Shown: in pieces, positions 30,827-42,424 of the stretch | Layout of the letters: every line of letters starts with the position of its first letter | How positions within the stretch are numbered: position 1 is the first letter of the stretch | NCBI RefSeq assembly: GCF_000143415.4 | Contig: NW_003314300.1 | Span: forward strand, 290,908-354,907 | DNA from: Selaginella moellendorffii | Taxonomy: Eukaryota > Streptophyta > Lycopodiopsida > Selaginellales > Selaginellaceae | DNA length: 64,000 nucleotides | Direction of reading: 5' to 3' | Notes under the pieces: generated by a model | The model's input: only the letters and a program-made list of their open reading frames with translations | Databases searched by the model: none | What the model was told of the DNA's origin: nothing | Position numbers and translations under genes: made by a program

Positions 30827-32497
30827 TCACTCGCTAAACAGTTTCCACATCACGGGCCTCGGCTCATACGGCATGTTTTCGATCAGCTCCTTGGCCTCTT
30901 TCGCGAAGCCTTTCCGCGCAAGGATGTCGATCACGCACTCATAGTGCTCCGCGGTATGTTCTATCCATCTGTCCGCAGTGATGGATCGGAAGTACTCGCG
31001 GCATCGCTTGACGAGCGATGATCCGGCGGAGTGGTGCCTGATCGCGACCAAAACGTTGAGCATCGTTCCTCCGTCCGGGATCATCCCGTTCCAATCCATC
31101 CTCCGGAGAAGCTCCAGGACTTGCCTGAGATGCCCGGCTCTTGCGTGCGCTTCCATGAGCGAGTTCCAGGAGCCCTCGTCTTGGATCGAGAGAGCGTGAG
31201 CTAGGAAAACCTCCGCTGCTTTGGCCAGATCTCCACGCTTCCCATACATGGCCACCAGCGCCGTCTTGATCACCGCGTCCAGCCCCAGATCTTTCTCCAC
31301 AAACTGCTCGTGGAGTTTTCTTCCCTGCGAGAAATCGCCCATGGCTGTGCAAGCATTGATCGCAGCAGCAAAAACTGGCGGACAGTCTCCTTCTTCACAC
31401 CGATTCTCGCCCACCAATCGCTTGAAAAGGCTCAACGCGGCCTCGTTGACGCCATGCGCGACGTACTCGACGATCATGGCTGTGGAGCACGACGAATCCA
31501 CGCAGGGAATCTCCTCAAAAACCATCCTTGCGTCGCGGAGGCTTCCACACTTGGAGAACATCTTGATCAATGCGCTGCTGATTCTCACGTCTCCTTTGAG
31601 ACCGAGCTCACAGCACTCTCTGTAAATGTTCCTCCCAAGTTCCAGGAACTCTATCCGGCCTTGGAACGAGCAAAAGATCTGGAAGAAAGTTTCCCTGTTC
31701 GGGTGAACTCCTTCCAAATCCATTCTCGTGAGAAACTCCAGAGCTTGCGAAGGATTGCTGGAGTCGCCACCTTGAGCACACGCAGCTATGGCGGCGTTCC
31801 AAGACTCCAAGCTCTTCTCTTCGATTCCCTCGAAAGTTCTCCTCGCGTCTTCCACACTGCCCATCTTTCCATACGCCGCAATCAATCCATCCCAGAAGCG
31901 TTCCTTCACTGAAAACTCCCCCAGCTCCACGGATTCGTGGATCACTCGGACGATCGCAGTGGTGCCGATCTCGCCGCAAGCCTCCACGACTGCGCAGAGC
32001 GTGAAGCTGCTGGGCTTGATCCCTTCCACCGCCATCTCTCGAAACGCTTGCAATGCCTTAGCAAAATCCCCGCTCTGGGAAAATGCTGCGATCACCACGC
32101 TCCACGAGAACGTGTTCTTCCTCAGCCACGATTCCAGCATTGGTCGCGATTCCTCGATGCATCCGAGCTTGCTGCACTTCTCCACCACCAAATCCCGCAG
32201 ATTCCTGTCGTTGATCACGCCAGCCCTCTTGGCGGAATCCAGCGCCCGTGCAACATCGCTCGCGCGCCTGGATCGCGAGATCAGCTCCACCTGGTTACGT
32301 GTGACGCGCGCTTGCCGTTCCCTGCGGAGCTGCGCTGGATCGCGCGCGTACCATGGCGGATTTTGCTTGCCCGGATCCCGCGCCCTGCGAATGCCTCGCT
32401 TGCGATTCTCCCGCGACTGGCGGAGGATATGATCCACGCGACGACGCACGCGGCTGGAGAAATGGGCGAAGCTCGGCCCGCGCCTCCTCAGCCACAT
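30827..32497 (-). CDS. PLS-type pentatricopeptide repeat protein
   Basis: Single exon, 556 residues. The first about 90 residues are Arg-rich (MWLRRRGPSFAHFSSRVRRR), as in mitochondrial or plastid targeting peptides. PPR motifs follow: NTFSWSVVIAAFSQSGDFAK, LIAAYGKMGSVEDARRTF, SLESWNAAIAACAQGG, LIKMFSKCGSLRDARMVFEE, TALVAMYGKRGDLAKAAEVF and EGSWNSLMEAHARAGHL. The end is a short E-like remnant (HYECVIDILARKGFAKEAKE, then RPVMWKLFSE). There is no DYW domain. The family binds organellar transcripts. The ATG at 32497 is preceded by a TAGGGCTCTTG motif (32513-32524 on the plus strand), shared with two other genes here. Confidence 0.9.
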   Translation of the reverse strand: MWLRRRGPSFAHFSSRVRRRVDHILRQSRENRKRGIRRARDPGKQNPPWYARDPAQLRRERQARVTRNQVELISRSRRASDVARALDSAKRAGVINDRNLRDLVVEKCSKLGCIEESRPMLESWLRKNTFSWSVVIAAFSQSGDFAKALQAFREMAVEGIKPSSFTLCAVVEACGEIGTTAIVRVIHESVELGEFSVKERFWDGLIAAYGKMGSVEDARRTFEGIEEKSLESWNAAIAACAQGGDSSNPSQALEFLTRMDLEGVHPNRETFFQIFCSFQGRIEFLELGRNIYRECCELGLKGDVRISSALIKMFSKCGSLRDARMVFEEIPCVDSSCSTAMIVEYVAHGVNEAALSLFKRLVGENRCEEGDCPPVFAAAINACTAMGDFSQGRKLHEQFVEKDLGLDAVIKTALVAMYGKRGDLAKAAEVFLAHALSIQDEGSWNSLMEAHARAGHLRQVLELLRRMDWNGMIPDGGTMLNVLVAIRHHSAGSSLVKRCREYFRSITADRWIEHTAEHYECVIDILARKGFAKEAKELIENMPYEPRPVMWKLFSE

Positions 32498-32524
32498 CCA
32501 TGCCTCGGTTTTTAGGGCTCTTGT

Positions 32525-34244
32525 GAGATTTAAAATGATTCCAGCCGCATATCCTTTTAGGGCTTTCTATACCTAGTTTATATTTATTTCAAATTAAGTA
32601 CGAAGCTTTTCGAGGCTTTGGTATGCGTTTATGAGTTAAAAAATCTGTCACTGTTGTAACATATACTGAGTTGGGCAAACTTATAAACACACTTGATAAA
32701 AAAAAATATGCTGTAAGGGTGGTAGATATAAAGCCTTTGAGAGAAAATAGACTCTAGATAACCCTAGCTGGAAGCCCTAAGTTATATAGAGAGTTTAAAA
32801 CCATTATGCAAAATCTTATGGGATGACCATAAAAGATCTTTACCTTTAAGTAAAAAATAAATATAATAATGTTTTAGTTTATTTATTATATATTGTTAAA
32901 TTAATTTTAAAAAACTCATATATTTATAGTAGTCTAATGAGATGGTGGTATAACAGAATAATTNNNNNNNNNNNNNNNNNNNNNNNNNNNNNNNNNNNNN
33001 NNNNNNNNNNNNNNNNNNNNNNNNNNNNNNNNNNNNNNNNNNNNNNNNNNNNNNNNNNNNNNNCAATTTTTTAATTTCTTTTTACTATTTTGAATATGAT
33101 ATAACTCCTTATTTGAGCTCTTTGAATGTTTTTAATACATAAAGATATATAGAAAACCAAGATCTAAACCTTTAAGAATAAAATATATTAAATTAAATTA
33201 TTATAATTAATTTAAAATTTATATTCTATTACATTTATTATTATATTCCACTACCTTCATATACATTAGTCCAAAACTATAAATATTAATGAAATTTTGA
33301 TATGATATAAAGAAAAAAAAAAAACCACAAAGGTAATATAGAAAAGATTCCCACGGAAGTTTCAAATATAATGCATAAGTTTATCATAAAGCTTTGGCCC
33401 GACCATCTTTCAACACCTTCTATTTATATATGTTTTTAATTTCACCCATTTGCGATCAAAAGTATATTCGAGATCGCACACTTTGACGAAAATAAGAAGA
33501 CGAATAACCTGGAAAATAAATATTAAAGAAATGGAAAACAAAGAGCAAAGAGTAAGGAATTGGAGGAGAAAAACCATTTTAATAACTTAAATTTTGTACA
33601 AAACTCAGTGTGATATAAATTATTATAAAACTATATTTTCTATTTTTTATTTATATGAGTTAATGGAACTATTTAAGATTTTTAAAAATAAAAAAATACC
33701 TAAATTTTAAACTTATATAAAAACTTTAATCAGATGTAAATTATTTTTAAATTTATACATAAAAAAGATTTACATTTGTAATATTTCACTTAAGTAATTA
33801 AAAAATTAAAGAGGCATCACTCACAATTAAATCTTAGGAGGCCCAATTTCATATATGGTGGCATTACAACATCATAAGCACTCGGTATGATGGTATCAAA
33901 CTGCTGATTTTATTAATTGACTCTGGAATCAATAAATATTATACTTTACTCAATAGAATCTTTAATAAATGTATACCATTACACCCCGACTTACAAAAAA
34001 AGAAGCATTTCACAAATTGCAAATAAAATATTAACTTTACATTATAAGTTTCAAAACTTTAAACTTCCTCTCTATTTTGTTAAATTCTCCTAAATGAAAT
34101 TAATTTTGATGATTAAGTATATCGTAAGTAGTGGTTTAGATTATGCTACTATTGTAAATTTAGTTTTGATTTAGTTTTGGTTATTTAATAGTATTTATTG
34201 AATTAATCTTAACTATTTATTTGCAACTATGACCATCGATTAAG
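32525..34244. other. AT-rich spacer with a 100-N assembly gap
   Basis: Strongly AT-rich with A/T homopolymers. Positions 32964-33063 are N. No open frame or repeat boundary could be recognised. Confidence 0.8.
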
Positions 34245-34267
34245 TTGAAAAGAGGTAACATTCTTTA

Positions 34268-34695
34268 TCCTCCCATTAATGAGGCACTAGAGCTCCGGAG
34301 CTCCATCCTCGCGATTCACGAGGGCTTCCCGGAGGCCAAGGTTTTCGGCCGTGGCCGAGCTTGGAGCCGATCCCACAGCGCGGAATGGCGGGAAGATCTG
34401 GCTGGTAGGACGCTCGCTTTTCAAGGAGCTGCTAGATCGCTTGGAGGCCAGCTTGCTCGATCCATTGCTGCCCCGGACGATCGAGCTAGTCGGGAGTCAT
34501 GGATCTGGGAAGACATAGTTGCTGCTCATGATCTCCTGGCACTTCTCGCAGATCTTCTCGCGGAGTGGAGCAAAGAGGACTGGATCTACTGCGCCCAGGA
34601 TCTGGACGAGATGAAACAGGTGGTGAAGATCCTCAAGAGAGACAACAATTTGTGGACGAGTACGATGTTTTCAGCTTCAGGGAGAAGGACTTAGG
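34268..34695 (+). pseudogene. Relic of the P-loop NTPase family
   Basis: The plus strand keeps LELRSSILAIHEGFPEAKVF, matching LDLRNAILAIPDVGFEKAKVF of the gene at 35075-36418, and DWIYCAQDLDEMKQVVKILKRD, matching NRIYCAEDLAELLQVVTFLKES. Between them the frame shifts through REDLAGRTLAFQGAARSLG, the wrong frame of the segment that reads KIWLVGRPVFKKLLD in the intact gene. A large part of the Walker A region and the following helices is deleted. It is head-to-head with its intact relative on the other strand. Confidence 0.75.
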
Positions 34696-34744
34696 TGTAG
34701 TTAATGGAGGTGTGGGCGAGTACGGTGTTTTCAGCTTCAGCTCG

Positions 34745-35070
34745 GTGTAGTTAATGGAGCCTTCCTTTTGGTGCCTCGAGGGAAACCAGGTAAGGGTGGT
34801 CCTCTTCGCGTCCGATCCAAAAGAAGCGCCATCTGATCATATCCAGTCAGTGTGCTTGCCCAGATTCTCTGGCTCAAAGAACTTGCTGGAGTTCTGCCAC
34901 TTGGGAATGCCTGGCTGCAGTCCAACGGAGACTTGGAAGACATCGATGAAGAGCAAGCGATTCTGCATGAACCTCATTGCAAAATCGACTCTTCCGTGGG
35001 GATGAACGTTGTAGGCGAATCGGAGATGACTCTGCCTAGATCCTTCTCAAAAAAAGTTTCAATTTGCTTT
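34745..35070 (-). pseudogene. Detached C-terminal part of the adjacent NTPase gene
   Basis: Just past the NTPase stop the minus strand reads GRVDFAMRFMQNRLLFIDVF, FFEPENLGKHTDW and, in another frame, RFFWIGREEDHPYLVSLEAP. The pseudogene at 38.9-40.9 kb has the same order: KADFVMRYLDQGQWVIEVF, FFEAENLARF and VSIEAPEKEP. So the family had a C-terminal domain that is cut off here by a stop and frameshifts. Relative to the other copy, about 60 residues between the two parts are also missing. Confidence 0.6.
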
Positions 35071-35074
35071 CCCT

Positions 35075-36418
35075 TTAAACTCCCAATGTAACTCCCAGGT
35101 ATTGCTCAACTGCGAGGATCACAACCCGCTTTGCAAGCTCGGAGACGAGAGAAAACATCCCATTGTTCTCCACAATCCAGCGGGTGCTGAAAAAACCGAA
35201 GTCCCCCATCATGCCGTCGGCGGTTGCTGTTCCAGCAATCAACTCGGACAAGCACTCCACACCCCATTTTCTCTTACCGTCAGAAAACTCTGCTGCCTTC
35301 ATGACCATCTTCTGTAAGTCCCTCTTCTGCCGAGCAACTTCTCTGCTCAACAAGAAGTTCTCCCTGGCTTTCTCTCGGGATTCCGAGTAGACGTCGAGGT
35401 AAATCCTCACCAGCAGAGGAAGGTACCCGGTTAACTCTCTCATCTCAGGAGGCTCGGACTGCAGGCCTTGCTTGCCTACAAAAGCATCTACCTCTTCCTT
35501 GGTGAATACCGAGTAGTGGCAATGAGACTCCCGGTTGAACGTCGACTTGGACAACCTGGCATACGCAGCCGCCCGCTCTGCCGATCCGCCATGCAAGCAG
35601 ACCGAACATTCCTCAAACCCTGCTAGAGTGAGCCACACATTCCGCAGCTCCTCATTGGTAGCCCAGTCGTCCAGGAGGTTGTACTCGTCGATGATGAAAA
35701 AGAAGTCGTTGCTCTCCTTCAGGAAAGTCACCACCTGTAGCAACTCGGCCAAATCCTCAGCACAGTAGATCCTGTTCCTCGCCTGCTCATCCTCCACAAA
35801 TGCCACGATCAATGCATTCTTGAGAGCACGGAGAAGCAATTGGCGGCCCAAGGGAACCGTAAACAGGCAGACCAACCTCTTCTTCCTTCCGCCAGCCTTG
35901 AGAAAACTGTGCATGCAATGCAACGAAAGCATGAGCAGCAAGTACGTCTTTCCAGACCCCACATTCCCATCAAGATCGATCTGCTGCGGGTGAGCGAAGC
36001 GATCCAGCAGCTTCTTGAAAACGGGCCGTCCTACCAGCCAGATCTTACCGTCCTCATGCCTTACGCGCAACCCTATCGGCTCCAAGCTCGGCCATGGCAA
36101 CCCCTCGAAAACCTTGGCCTTCTCGAAGCCCACGTCCGGAATCGCCAGGATGGCGTTCCGGAGATCTAAAGCCTTGGAGAAACGAGTGTGTGCAGTACCA
36201 TCGAGGAAGAACCCTGCTGCCGTCATGTCCCTTCGGAGCCGTGAATGAGTAACTTTAGCCCTCGCACCGAAGTCCTTCACATCCTCCACGGTGAAATACC
36301 CTTCTTTCGCGAGCATTTCTTCCAGATTACGCTTAGCTTTCTTCGAGTACGATGGAAGCCGAGCGATCCATTCGCCGATGGGCTCCTCCTCCTCCTCTTC
36401 CTCCTGTTCCTCCGCCAT
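35075..36418 (-). CDS. P-loop NTPase, Crinkler/RHS-like family
   Basis: Single-exon ORF of 447 residues. Residues 14-70 form a helical N-terminal domain after an acidic start. IWLVGRPVFKKLLDR (126-140) precedes the Walker A motif GNVGSGKT (151-158), and the Walker B motif is FFFIIDEYN (239-247). A conserved block, EPPEMRELTGYLPLLVRIYLD, follows in the C-terminal third. The layout, with a bind-and-lid segment directly before the P-loop, recalls the ATPase module of Crinkler and retrotransposon-hot-spot (RHS) proteins. That assignment is inference from pattern, not from a search. The function is unknown. Decayed relatives occur at many places in this window. Compared with the copy at 38.9-40.9 kb, this protein lacks a C-terminal domain, whose remains lie just downstream, so it may be a truncated product. 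Confidence 0.65.
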   Translation of the reverse strand: MAEEQEEEEEEEPIGEWIARLPSYSKKAKRNLEEMLAKEGYFTVEDVKDFGARAKVTHSRLRRDMTAAGFFLDGTAHTRFSKALDLRNAILAIPDVGFEKAKVFEGLPWPSLEPIGLRVRHEDGKIWLVGRPVFKKLLDRFAHPQQIDLDGNVGSGKTYLLLMLSLHCMHSFLKAGGRKKRLVCLFTVPLGRQLLLRALKNALIVAFVEDEQARNRIYCAEDLAELLQVVTFLKESNDFFFIIDEYNLLDDWATNEELRNVWLTLAGFEECSVCLHGGSAERAAAYARLSKSTFNRESHCHYSVFTKEEVDAFVGKQGLQSEPPEMRELTGYLPLLVRIYLDVYSESREKARENFLLSREVARQKRDLQKMVMKAAEFSDGKRKWGVECLSELIAGTATADGMMGDFGFFSTRWIVENNGMFSLVSELAKRVVILAVEQYLGVTLGV

Positions 36419-36439
36419 CCACTTTCTTTGCTCTAAACC

Positions 36440-38890
36440 CTAAAACTTTGATCGTTAGGTAGTAGTTAAAACCCAGAGCCTAAACAGAGGATAAAATTTA
36501 AGCAGAATCAGAATAAAGCATAATAAAGACTTAATTAGATAAGAATTATTATAAAATTGGATTTAAAACTAAAATCCTTTAGCTTTAATGCAAGACAAAA
36601 CAAAAGAAAAATAATAAACTAGATCAAGTAAATAAATAACATTTTTATTTATTTATATTGGTTAGCAATGACAAAAATAATGGGGATCCATTTGCATATT
36701 GGTTTTACTATTGCATGTTTTGTCTTATCCTTTAAACACTAGTTGTAAAACACTAGCTAATTATTTTTTCCAGAGCAAGAAATCTATTACTAAATCATCC
36801 TTGTAACAAATAATAGCCTCCATTACAAGCTTAAGTTTCATGCCAGCACACTGAAGTGATTGTCAAGCAACACTATACTATGGAGAGAGTGCTCTCAAAA
36901 AACTTGCATGCTAACTAGCAACACCACTTTGCAAGAAACATTTAATAATGATGGATGCTACATCCATTCTAGTCATTGAAAGCAGTGGATTAAACTAAAT
37001 CAGCTTATTGTAATTTCTGGAAGAAACAAAATATTGCATGGAAAAAATTTCTTGATCCAAAAACAAACTATGAAAAAGAATAAAAGTGAGCTATATTGTG
37101 GTGCTATTTACTTGTTTGCAAATGAAACTTTGCACTATACAAATTAAATGTTTCTCCAGCTAAAAGTCAAGGGAATCAAGTGTGATTTCTCATAGGAGTT
37201 TAAAATTAGAGAAAGAAGAAGAGCTTTTCCATAGAAATACTTACTATATTGGACTTTGAATTAGCATAGCATTTGTTACACACATGTATTATTAAAATTA
37301 AGTCCCAAAATTGATCAAGTTACTCATAAAGTGTAGGATATCTATATGTCAAAAAAAGAAATAGTTGTTAAGAAAAAAGCAAGAATCACACAGAGTGAAG
37401 TTCTAAAATTTATTTTATAGGAATCTTAAATTTGTTCAAGAGTGCATCATTATTAAAAAAAAGTGATCTTATTGCATATCAGCTATTATACTAGAAGTGT
37501 TTAGGAAAGTTTATAAATCATAAATATAAGATTAATACAAATGAATAAAAATAATTAAATGATAAATATCATAAAATATTCAAATATATTTTAGATATAT
37601 TCATTACTATACAGATTTATTTAAGCAAACCAAAAAACGTTTTAGATATACCTTTTCGACTAAGTGCTAGACCATCCAGCAAGAGGAGCTGCCTAGTTAC
37701 ATTGAGAGACAATGGCTGGAATTGAGTTCCTGGAGATAGAACCACAGCAATTCACTAGGAAAACTCCAATCAAACTAGAAAATCAATGTTTTGTTTCTTC
37801 GATGATTAGAAAGGCAAAAAGCACTCCAAGGAGAAATTCATGTCACTTACATGCAACCCACAACCAAAGAATCATGGGAGCTGAGCAGTTCCAGATCCAG
37901 CAATTATCCACCTCACACCAATATTTACCTCCCTTCACACAAGTTTTCTTTTTTGGCATTTATATGTGCACTGAAGTTGGGGCACATTGGTAATGTGATT
38001 GCCTTTCCATTTGATCTTGGACAGTGTACAAGATTCACAGGTGTCACAGACTCAAGCAAGAGCTTTGAAGAACGTTGCTATTAATGCCAAATCCTAGAGC
38101 AGTGGCCTGTCCACCTCTAGACTACTATGTTGGAGACTTCCACAGTGGACCCATATGTCATGGAGGATTGCAAGGGAGCAAAGCAATGTAGGCTGGGTTA
38201 TGCATTACCAAGTTCATGACTGGGATGTCCACTCAAGCGTAAACTACAAGCAAGCTAGAGTTATCAATGCGGCTCTCCTAGAGGATGAGCATATTGCTGT
38301 TAAGTTGAGAGTCTGGAAGAAGTTCATAAAGTTAAAACACTGCTCTAGATTGAAGAGATCATTGATTGAATTAATGAACAACCTCAAAATTATAAATCTT
38401 TAAGTTTTAAAGTCTGATTAGTATGATAAACCAAGTTATTTCGCTTTAATAAGATCAAAAATTATAAAACTTACATTGAAACAGAGAAGAGAGATGCTGT
38501 TACATAGATCCTATCCTTTGGTGATGTGCATCTCCTGTTGTAGTGGGTGGGATGGATGGATGGTTTTTTGGGGATAGGATCATGGTTCTCATTCTTTCTA
38601 TAGATTAGGTTCTAGCCAAAAACTGAGAGAGACCAAGAAAAAATCTTTTATTAGGCACTTTTAAATTAGAGGATTTTAACCTAATTAATGGCTTTAACAT
38701 TAGTTAATAATATTATTATTTACTAGAAAGAGAAATGTTTCACATACCTATTAAACTAACTAATTTAATTTATACTTTATTCCCATCCTCCAAAAAAATC
38801 ACTTTTACTTTCTCTACTATTTGGCAGTACTCATAACCCTTATTCCATTGATAAACACTTTACCATTAGATTAATGATGGGTGTGAAACC
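36440..38890. other. AT-rich spacer, no recognisable gene
   Basis: Mostly AT-rich. From 37.7 to 38.4 kb the composition rises and short plus-strand frames appear (for example LEIEPQQFTRKTPIKLENQ at 37730, and LDYYVGDFHSGPICHGGLQG at 38120), but none is long or continuous. I cannot identify them. They may be relics of a gene or element. Confidence 0.35.
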
Positions 38891-38939
38891 CCTTTATGGG
38901 GTTTATGGTGTGGCTGGAAAAGTATCTGCCATCCACAGC

Positions 38940-40860
38940 TCCGGATGGACATGACCATGGCAGGGTTCTTCCTCGACTCAGGCACACAACCTCTCTTCTC
39001 CAAGGTGCTGGATCTCCATTGCTCCATCCTCGCGATTCCGGACGTGGGCTTTGCAGAGCCCAAGGTTTTCGATGGATTGTCATGGCCAGCCCACAGCGCG
39101 TAACGCTGGATGAGTGCAGAAAGATCTGGCTGGTCAGCCGCGCTCTCTTCAAGGAGCTGCTGGATTGCTTGGAGGCTAGCATGTGTGATCCATCACAGCC
39201 CCGGGCGATTAAGCTTGGATTTGGGAAGACGTACTTGTTGCTCATGATCTCCTGGCACTTCTCGGGGATCTTCTTGCAGAGTAGCAGTGCAGGAGCAAAG
39301 AAGATGAAGAGGGTTGTGTGCTTTTATACTTACCAGAAAACACATTTGATTTGTAAAAACTTCGTTCACAAACAGGCATTCGTGTTCTGTTTGCAAGAGC
39401 CAAGTTAAACGAATATTCCAAGTTAAATTAAAATCTTTTACAATCTTTTACGGTTCTTTTCGCAGGGCCGATATATATTAAGGTTTCTTTAGGGTTTCTT
39501 TACGTTTGAATTATGCAAATTGATATCTCCATTTGTATCAAAAGTCTCCATGTTTGAACATAATTCGTTTTATTCGGCCGTTTGCCAATAAGTATCTAGG
39601 CTGCTCCCACAAGCCTTGAGGATCCCCACGCTTCTTTAACTCTGTGAAAGAGGCACTCGTGGCATTTGTGGAGGACAAGCAGGCCAGGAACTTGATCTAC
39701 TGCGTTGAGAATCTGGGCGAGATGAAAGAGGTGGTGGGGATCCTCAAGAGAGATAACGATTTGCTCTTTGTGGTGGGCGAGTACGATGTTTTCAGCTTCA
39801 GGGAGCAGGACTTGGGGCTGCGTCAGGTGTGGACGGCGCTGGGAGAGCTCGAGCAGGGATCTACGTGCTTGCATGCTGGAGAAGCGCTTCGAAGCGTACG
39901 AGCAGGAGGAGAATCCCTGCGTGTTTACCAGAGTTTTCGCGAAGTTGGAGCTTTCCTGCGAAAGAATGGCCTGGAGGAGGAGCCAGCGGAGATGCGTGAG
40001 CTAACAGGCTATCTTCCGCTACTAGTGAGGATCTACCTCGACTCATACCAGGGATCTGACGACGAGGCAAGAGAGAAGTTCCTGTCGAGCACTGAAGTTG
40101 CCTATCAGAAGAGAGATGTCAGGAGATGGGTGATGGAGAAAGCGGACTTAGCAGCGGGGGAGATGACGAGAATGAGCGTGATGGGCTTAGCCGGCACTGC
40201 CACGCCCGAGGATATGGATGGAGGAACCCTTTTCGCGACGCGTTGGATCGTCCAGGAGGAGGATGGAAGTTTTGCTCTCGCGTACGAGCTTGCCAAGAGG
40301 GTGGCGATCGTCGCGATTGAGGAGCGCATGAGCAAGGCCGATGGGGACGCTCTCGCCACAGGGATTTCTTTGGCAGTGATTGGAGAATGCTGCTGGAGAG
40401 GTGGTGCTGCTCCTGCTGCGAGGAATCCTTCGTTGGCGGTGCTCGTGGAAGCGCTCATCGTCCGTGCCGCCAAGATGAGCGGGATCATGGGGAAGAAGAT
40501 GGACGAGTTTTTCTTACTTTGACAAGGGTGAAGGCCCGGTTCTCTTCAAGTACTCCAGCTCTTCCACGATCTTCATTCCCAGGAGTTGGTTATGCCGGAG
40601 AAAGGCCGACTTTGTGATGCGCTACCTGGATCAAGGCCAATGGGTCATCGAGGTCTTTCGAGTCTCGATCGAATACGTGGAAGTTATCGAGCAGATCTCC
40701 AGCGAGTTTTTCGAGGCTGAGAACTTGGCTCGCTTCACCGGAGCCTGTGGAGTTGACTCGGTGGTATGCCGGTTTTACTGGATGGGACGCAAGGAAGATC
40801 GGCCTGCGTGGTTTCCATCGAGGCGCCGGAGAAGGAGCCCGTGAACTACATTCGCGCATA
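38940..40860 (+). pseudogene. P-loop NTPase family pseudogene, longest relative
   Basis: Covers the family from MTMAGFFLDS, with LDLHCSILAIPDVGF, KIWLVSRALFKELLD and a damaged Walker A (KLGFGKTYLLLM, lacking the first glycines), to about 39340. An unrelated AT-richer stretch (39340-39640) follows. A long open frame 39644-40522 then resumes with VAFVEDKQARNLIYC, DLLFVVGEYDVFSF (Walker B aspartate replaced) and EEPAEMRELTGYLPLLVRIYLD. After a frameshift in a T run (about 40508) come FDKGEGPVLFKYSSSS and KADFVMRYLDQGQWVIEV. A second shift near 40800 precedes VSIEAPEKEP. The gene is non-functional as it stands, but it shows the full-length architecture. A transcript from the 39644 frame alone cannot be excluded. 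Confidence 0.75.
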
Positions 40861-41039
40861 TATTCTTTGGCGCATTCTTTGGTGGAGGGTGAAGGAGCCA
40901 AGGTGGCATTTACGACACCAAAGAATATATGCTCTTGTCAAGCATTGTGGATACTCCACCTCCGGTTTCCAGGGCCCTGAAGCTCGTCTCGGATCTAAAG
41001 ACAGATTGATTTAATACACCATGATACGTGCCAAACTAT

Positions 41040-41229
41040 TTCAGAATTGCGAAACTAGAACGTTGACAAACCTTCTGAGCTCTGGCTGATACAACAAGTG
41101 TTATTGCTAGTGAGAAAGGCCAAGGGGAGTTTAGAGCTTATGATCGATAGCAGATGCAAACTAGACGTTGTCACTTACAACACTTTGATCATGCAAAGCA
41201 CAGCTTAAAACTCATCGAGTGCCATCCTC
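41040..41229. other. Short spacer
   Basis: Between the NTPase pseudogene and the PPR pseudogene. Nothing recognised. Confidence 0.4.
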
Positions 41230-42116
41230 AAATCTCCAGGCTCTACGTGCTGCCGTCAAACATGTACGAGCGCCCGTCAAAGCTAGCAGCACGAAGCTAG
41301 AACATCGTCCGAGTTTGCAGCTTCGACGTTAGTGTTGGACAGCTTCACGCATGCAGAGGCTCGAAACTCCGGGCTCATCTCCACGAGCCGCTCGGCTGCT
41401 CCTGCAGGAGGTCCCCTGGTCTGGCTCGCATGGTGTTGATGAGCTCCTCGGCTTCTGGGAGCTTCCCACGCCAGCAAAGAGCATCGACTACACAGACAAA
41501 GTGATCCTTCTTTGGAGCAATCCCAAAGTCCTGCTGCATCGACACGGAGAAGGACCAGGCCTCGGAGATGGCCGCAGCGCTGGCAGTGTGGCTACACGCG
41601 GAGAGAACTTGACGAAAGTGATGCTGGTAACGTCCACTCCTTCAAGCTTCATGGCTTGGAACAGCTCCAGTGCCTCTCGGCCGTGACCATTCGCAGCGTC
41701 AGCCCCGATCATCGAGTTCCAAGTCATTTCGTTGCGCCGGGGCATGGTATCAAACACACTCCGGGCCGTGGGAAGAGCTCCACACTCACTATACATGGAC
41801 AGCAGCGCGCTCGCCACCACACTTTTGGAGTCGAGGCCGGTTCGACGTGGATCCTCTTCCCTTTGGCAAGCAGTGACAGGCTTCCATACAAGTTCAAGGC
41901 CGTGGAGAAGGAGCTCTTCTCCGGAAGGAAGCCATCCAAGTCCATCAACTTGAACAGCTCCACGGCTTCTCTCTGGCAGCCATTGTGGACGAAGCAAGTC
42001 GCCATCATGTTCCACATGACGGTGCTGCAAACCGGGAGGCTGTCAAACATCCGCTTGGTCTGCTTGATCTCGCCTCTCAACTTGTGAGACTGCATCAGCA
42101 CCGTGTACACCACCAA
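41230..42116 (-). pseudogene. PPR pseudogene
   Basis: The minus strand reads MFDSLPVCSTVMWNMMATC, HNGCQREAVELFKLMDLDGF, then after frameshifts DSKSVVASALLSMYSECGAL, ARSVFDTMPRRNEMTWNSMI and GHGREALELFQAMKLEGVD. These are tandem PLS-type PPR motifs in order, at about the expected spacing. At least two frameshifts (near 41870 and 41590) break the gene. There is no intact start. Confidence 0.75.
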
Positions 42117-42424
42117 GTCAAACCGTCCAAGAGCAGTCGCTTTTCAGCGAAGCCATACGCCAGAGCCCCAGGAGACTTACTGGCTTACGACTAACTCTAA
42201 ATTAGTAGTGTTAAACTTTAATTAGTAGATGTTGTTAACTGATATGTTATAACCTACTATTGGTTTAGGTTTTTCCTCATTATGTTTTATGTTTGTGCTC
42301 ATATTTTCTTTCTTATTATTTATTCTCTTTAGTATTATAGCTCGATTGGAATATGTAGATCATGCTCAAGATAGTATTCTTTTTTTTTCTGATCTTATTG
42401 AGAGAATTAATAGTAAAGTAAATT
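42117..42424. other. AT-rich 5' part of the Merlin element
   Basis: Base composition falls sharply after about 42180, where the DNA transposon probably begins. No terminal inverted repeat was established. A short frame (42289-42477) overlaps the transposase start in another phase. Confidence 0.4.
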
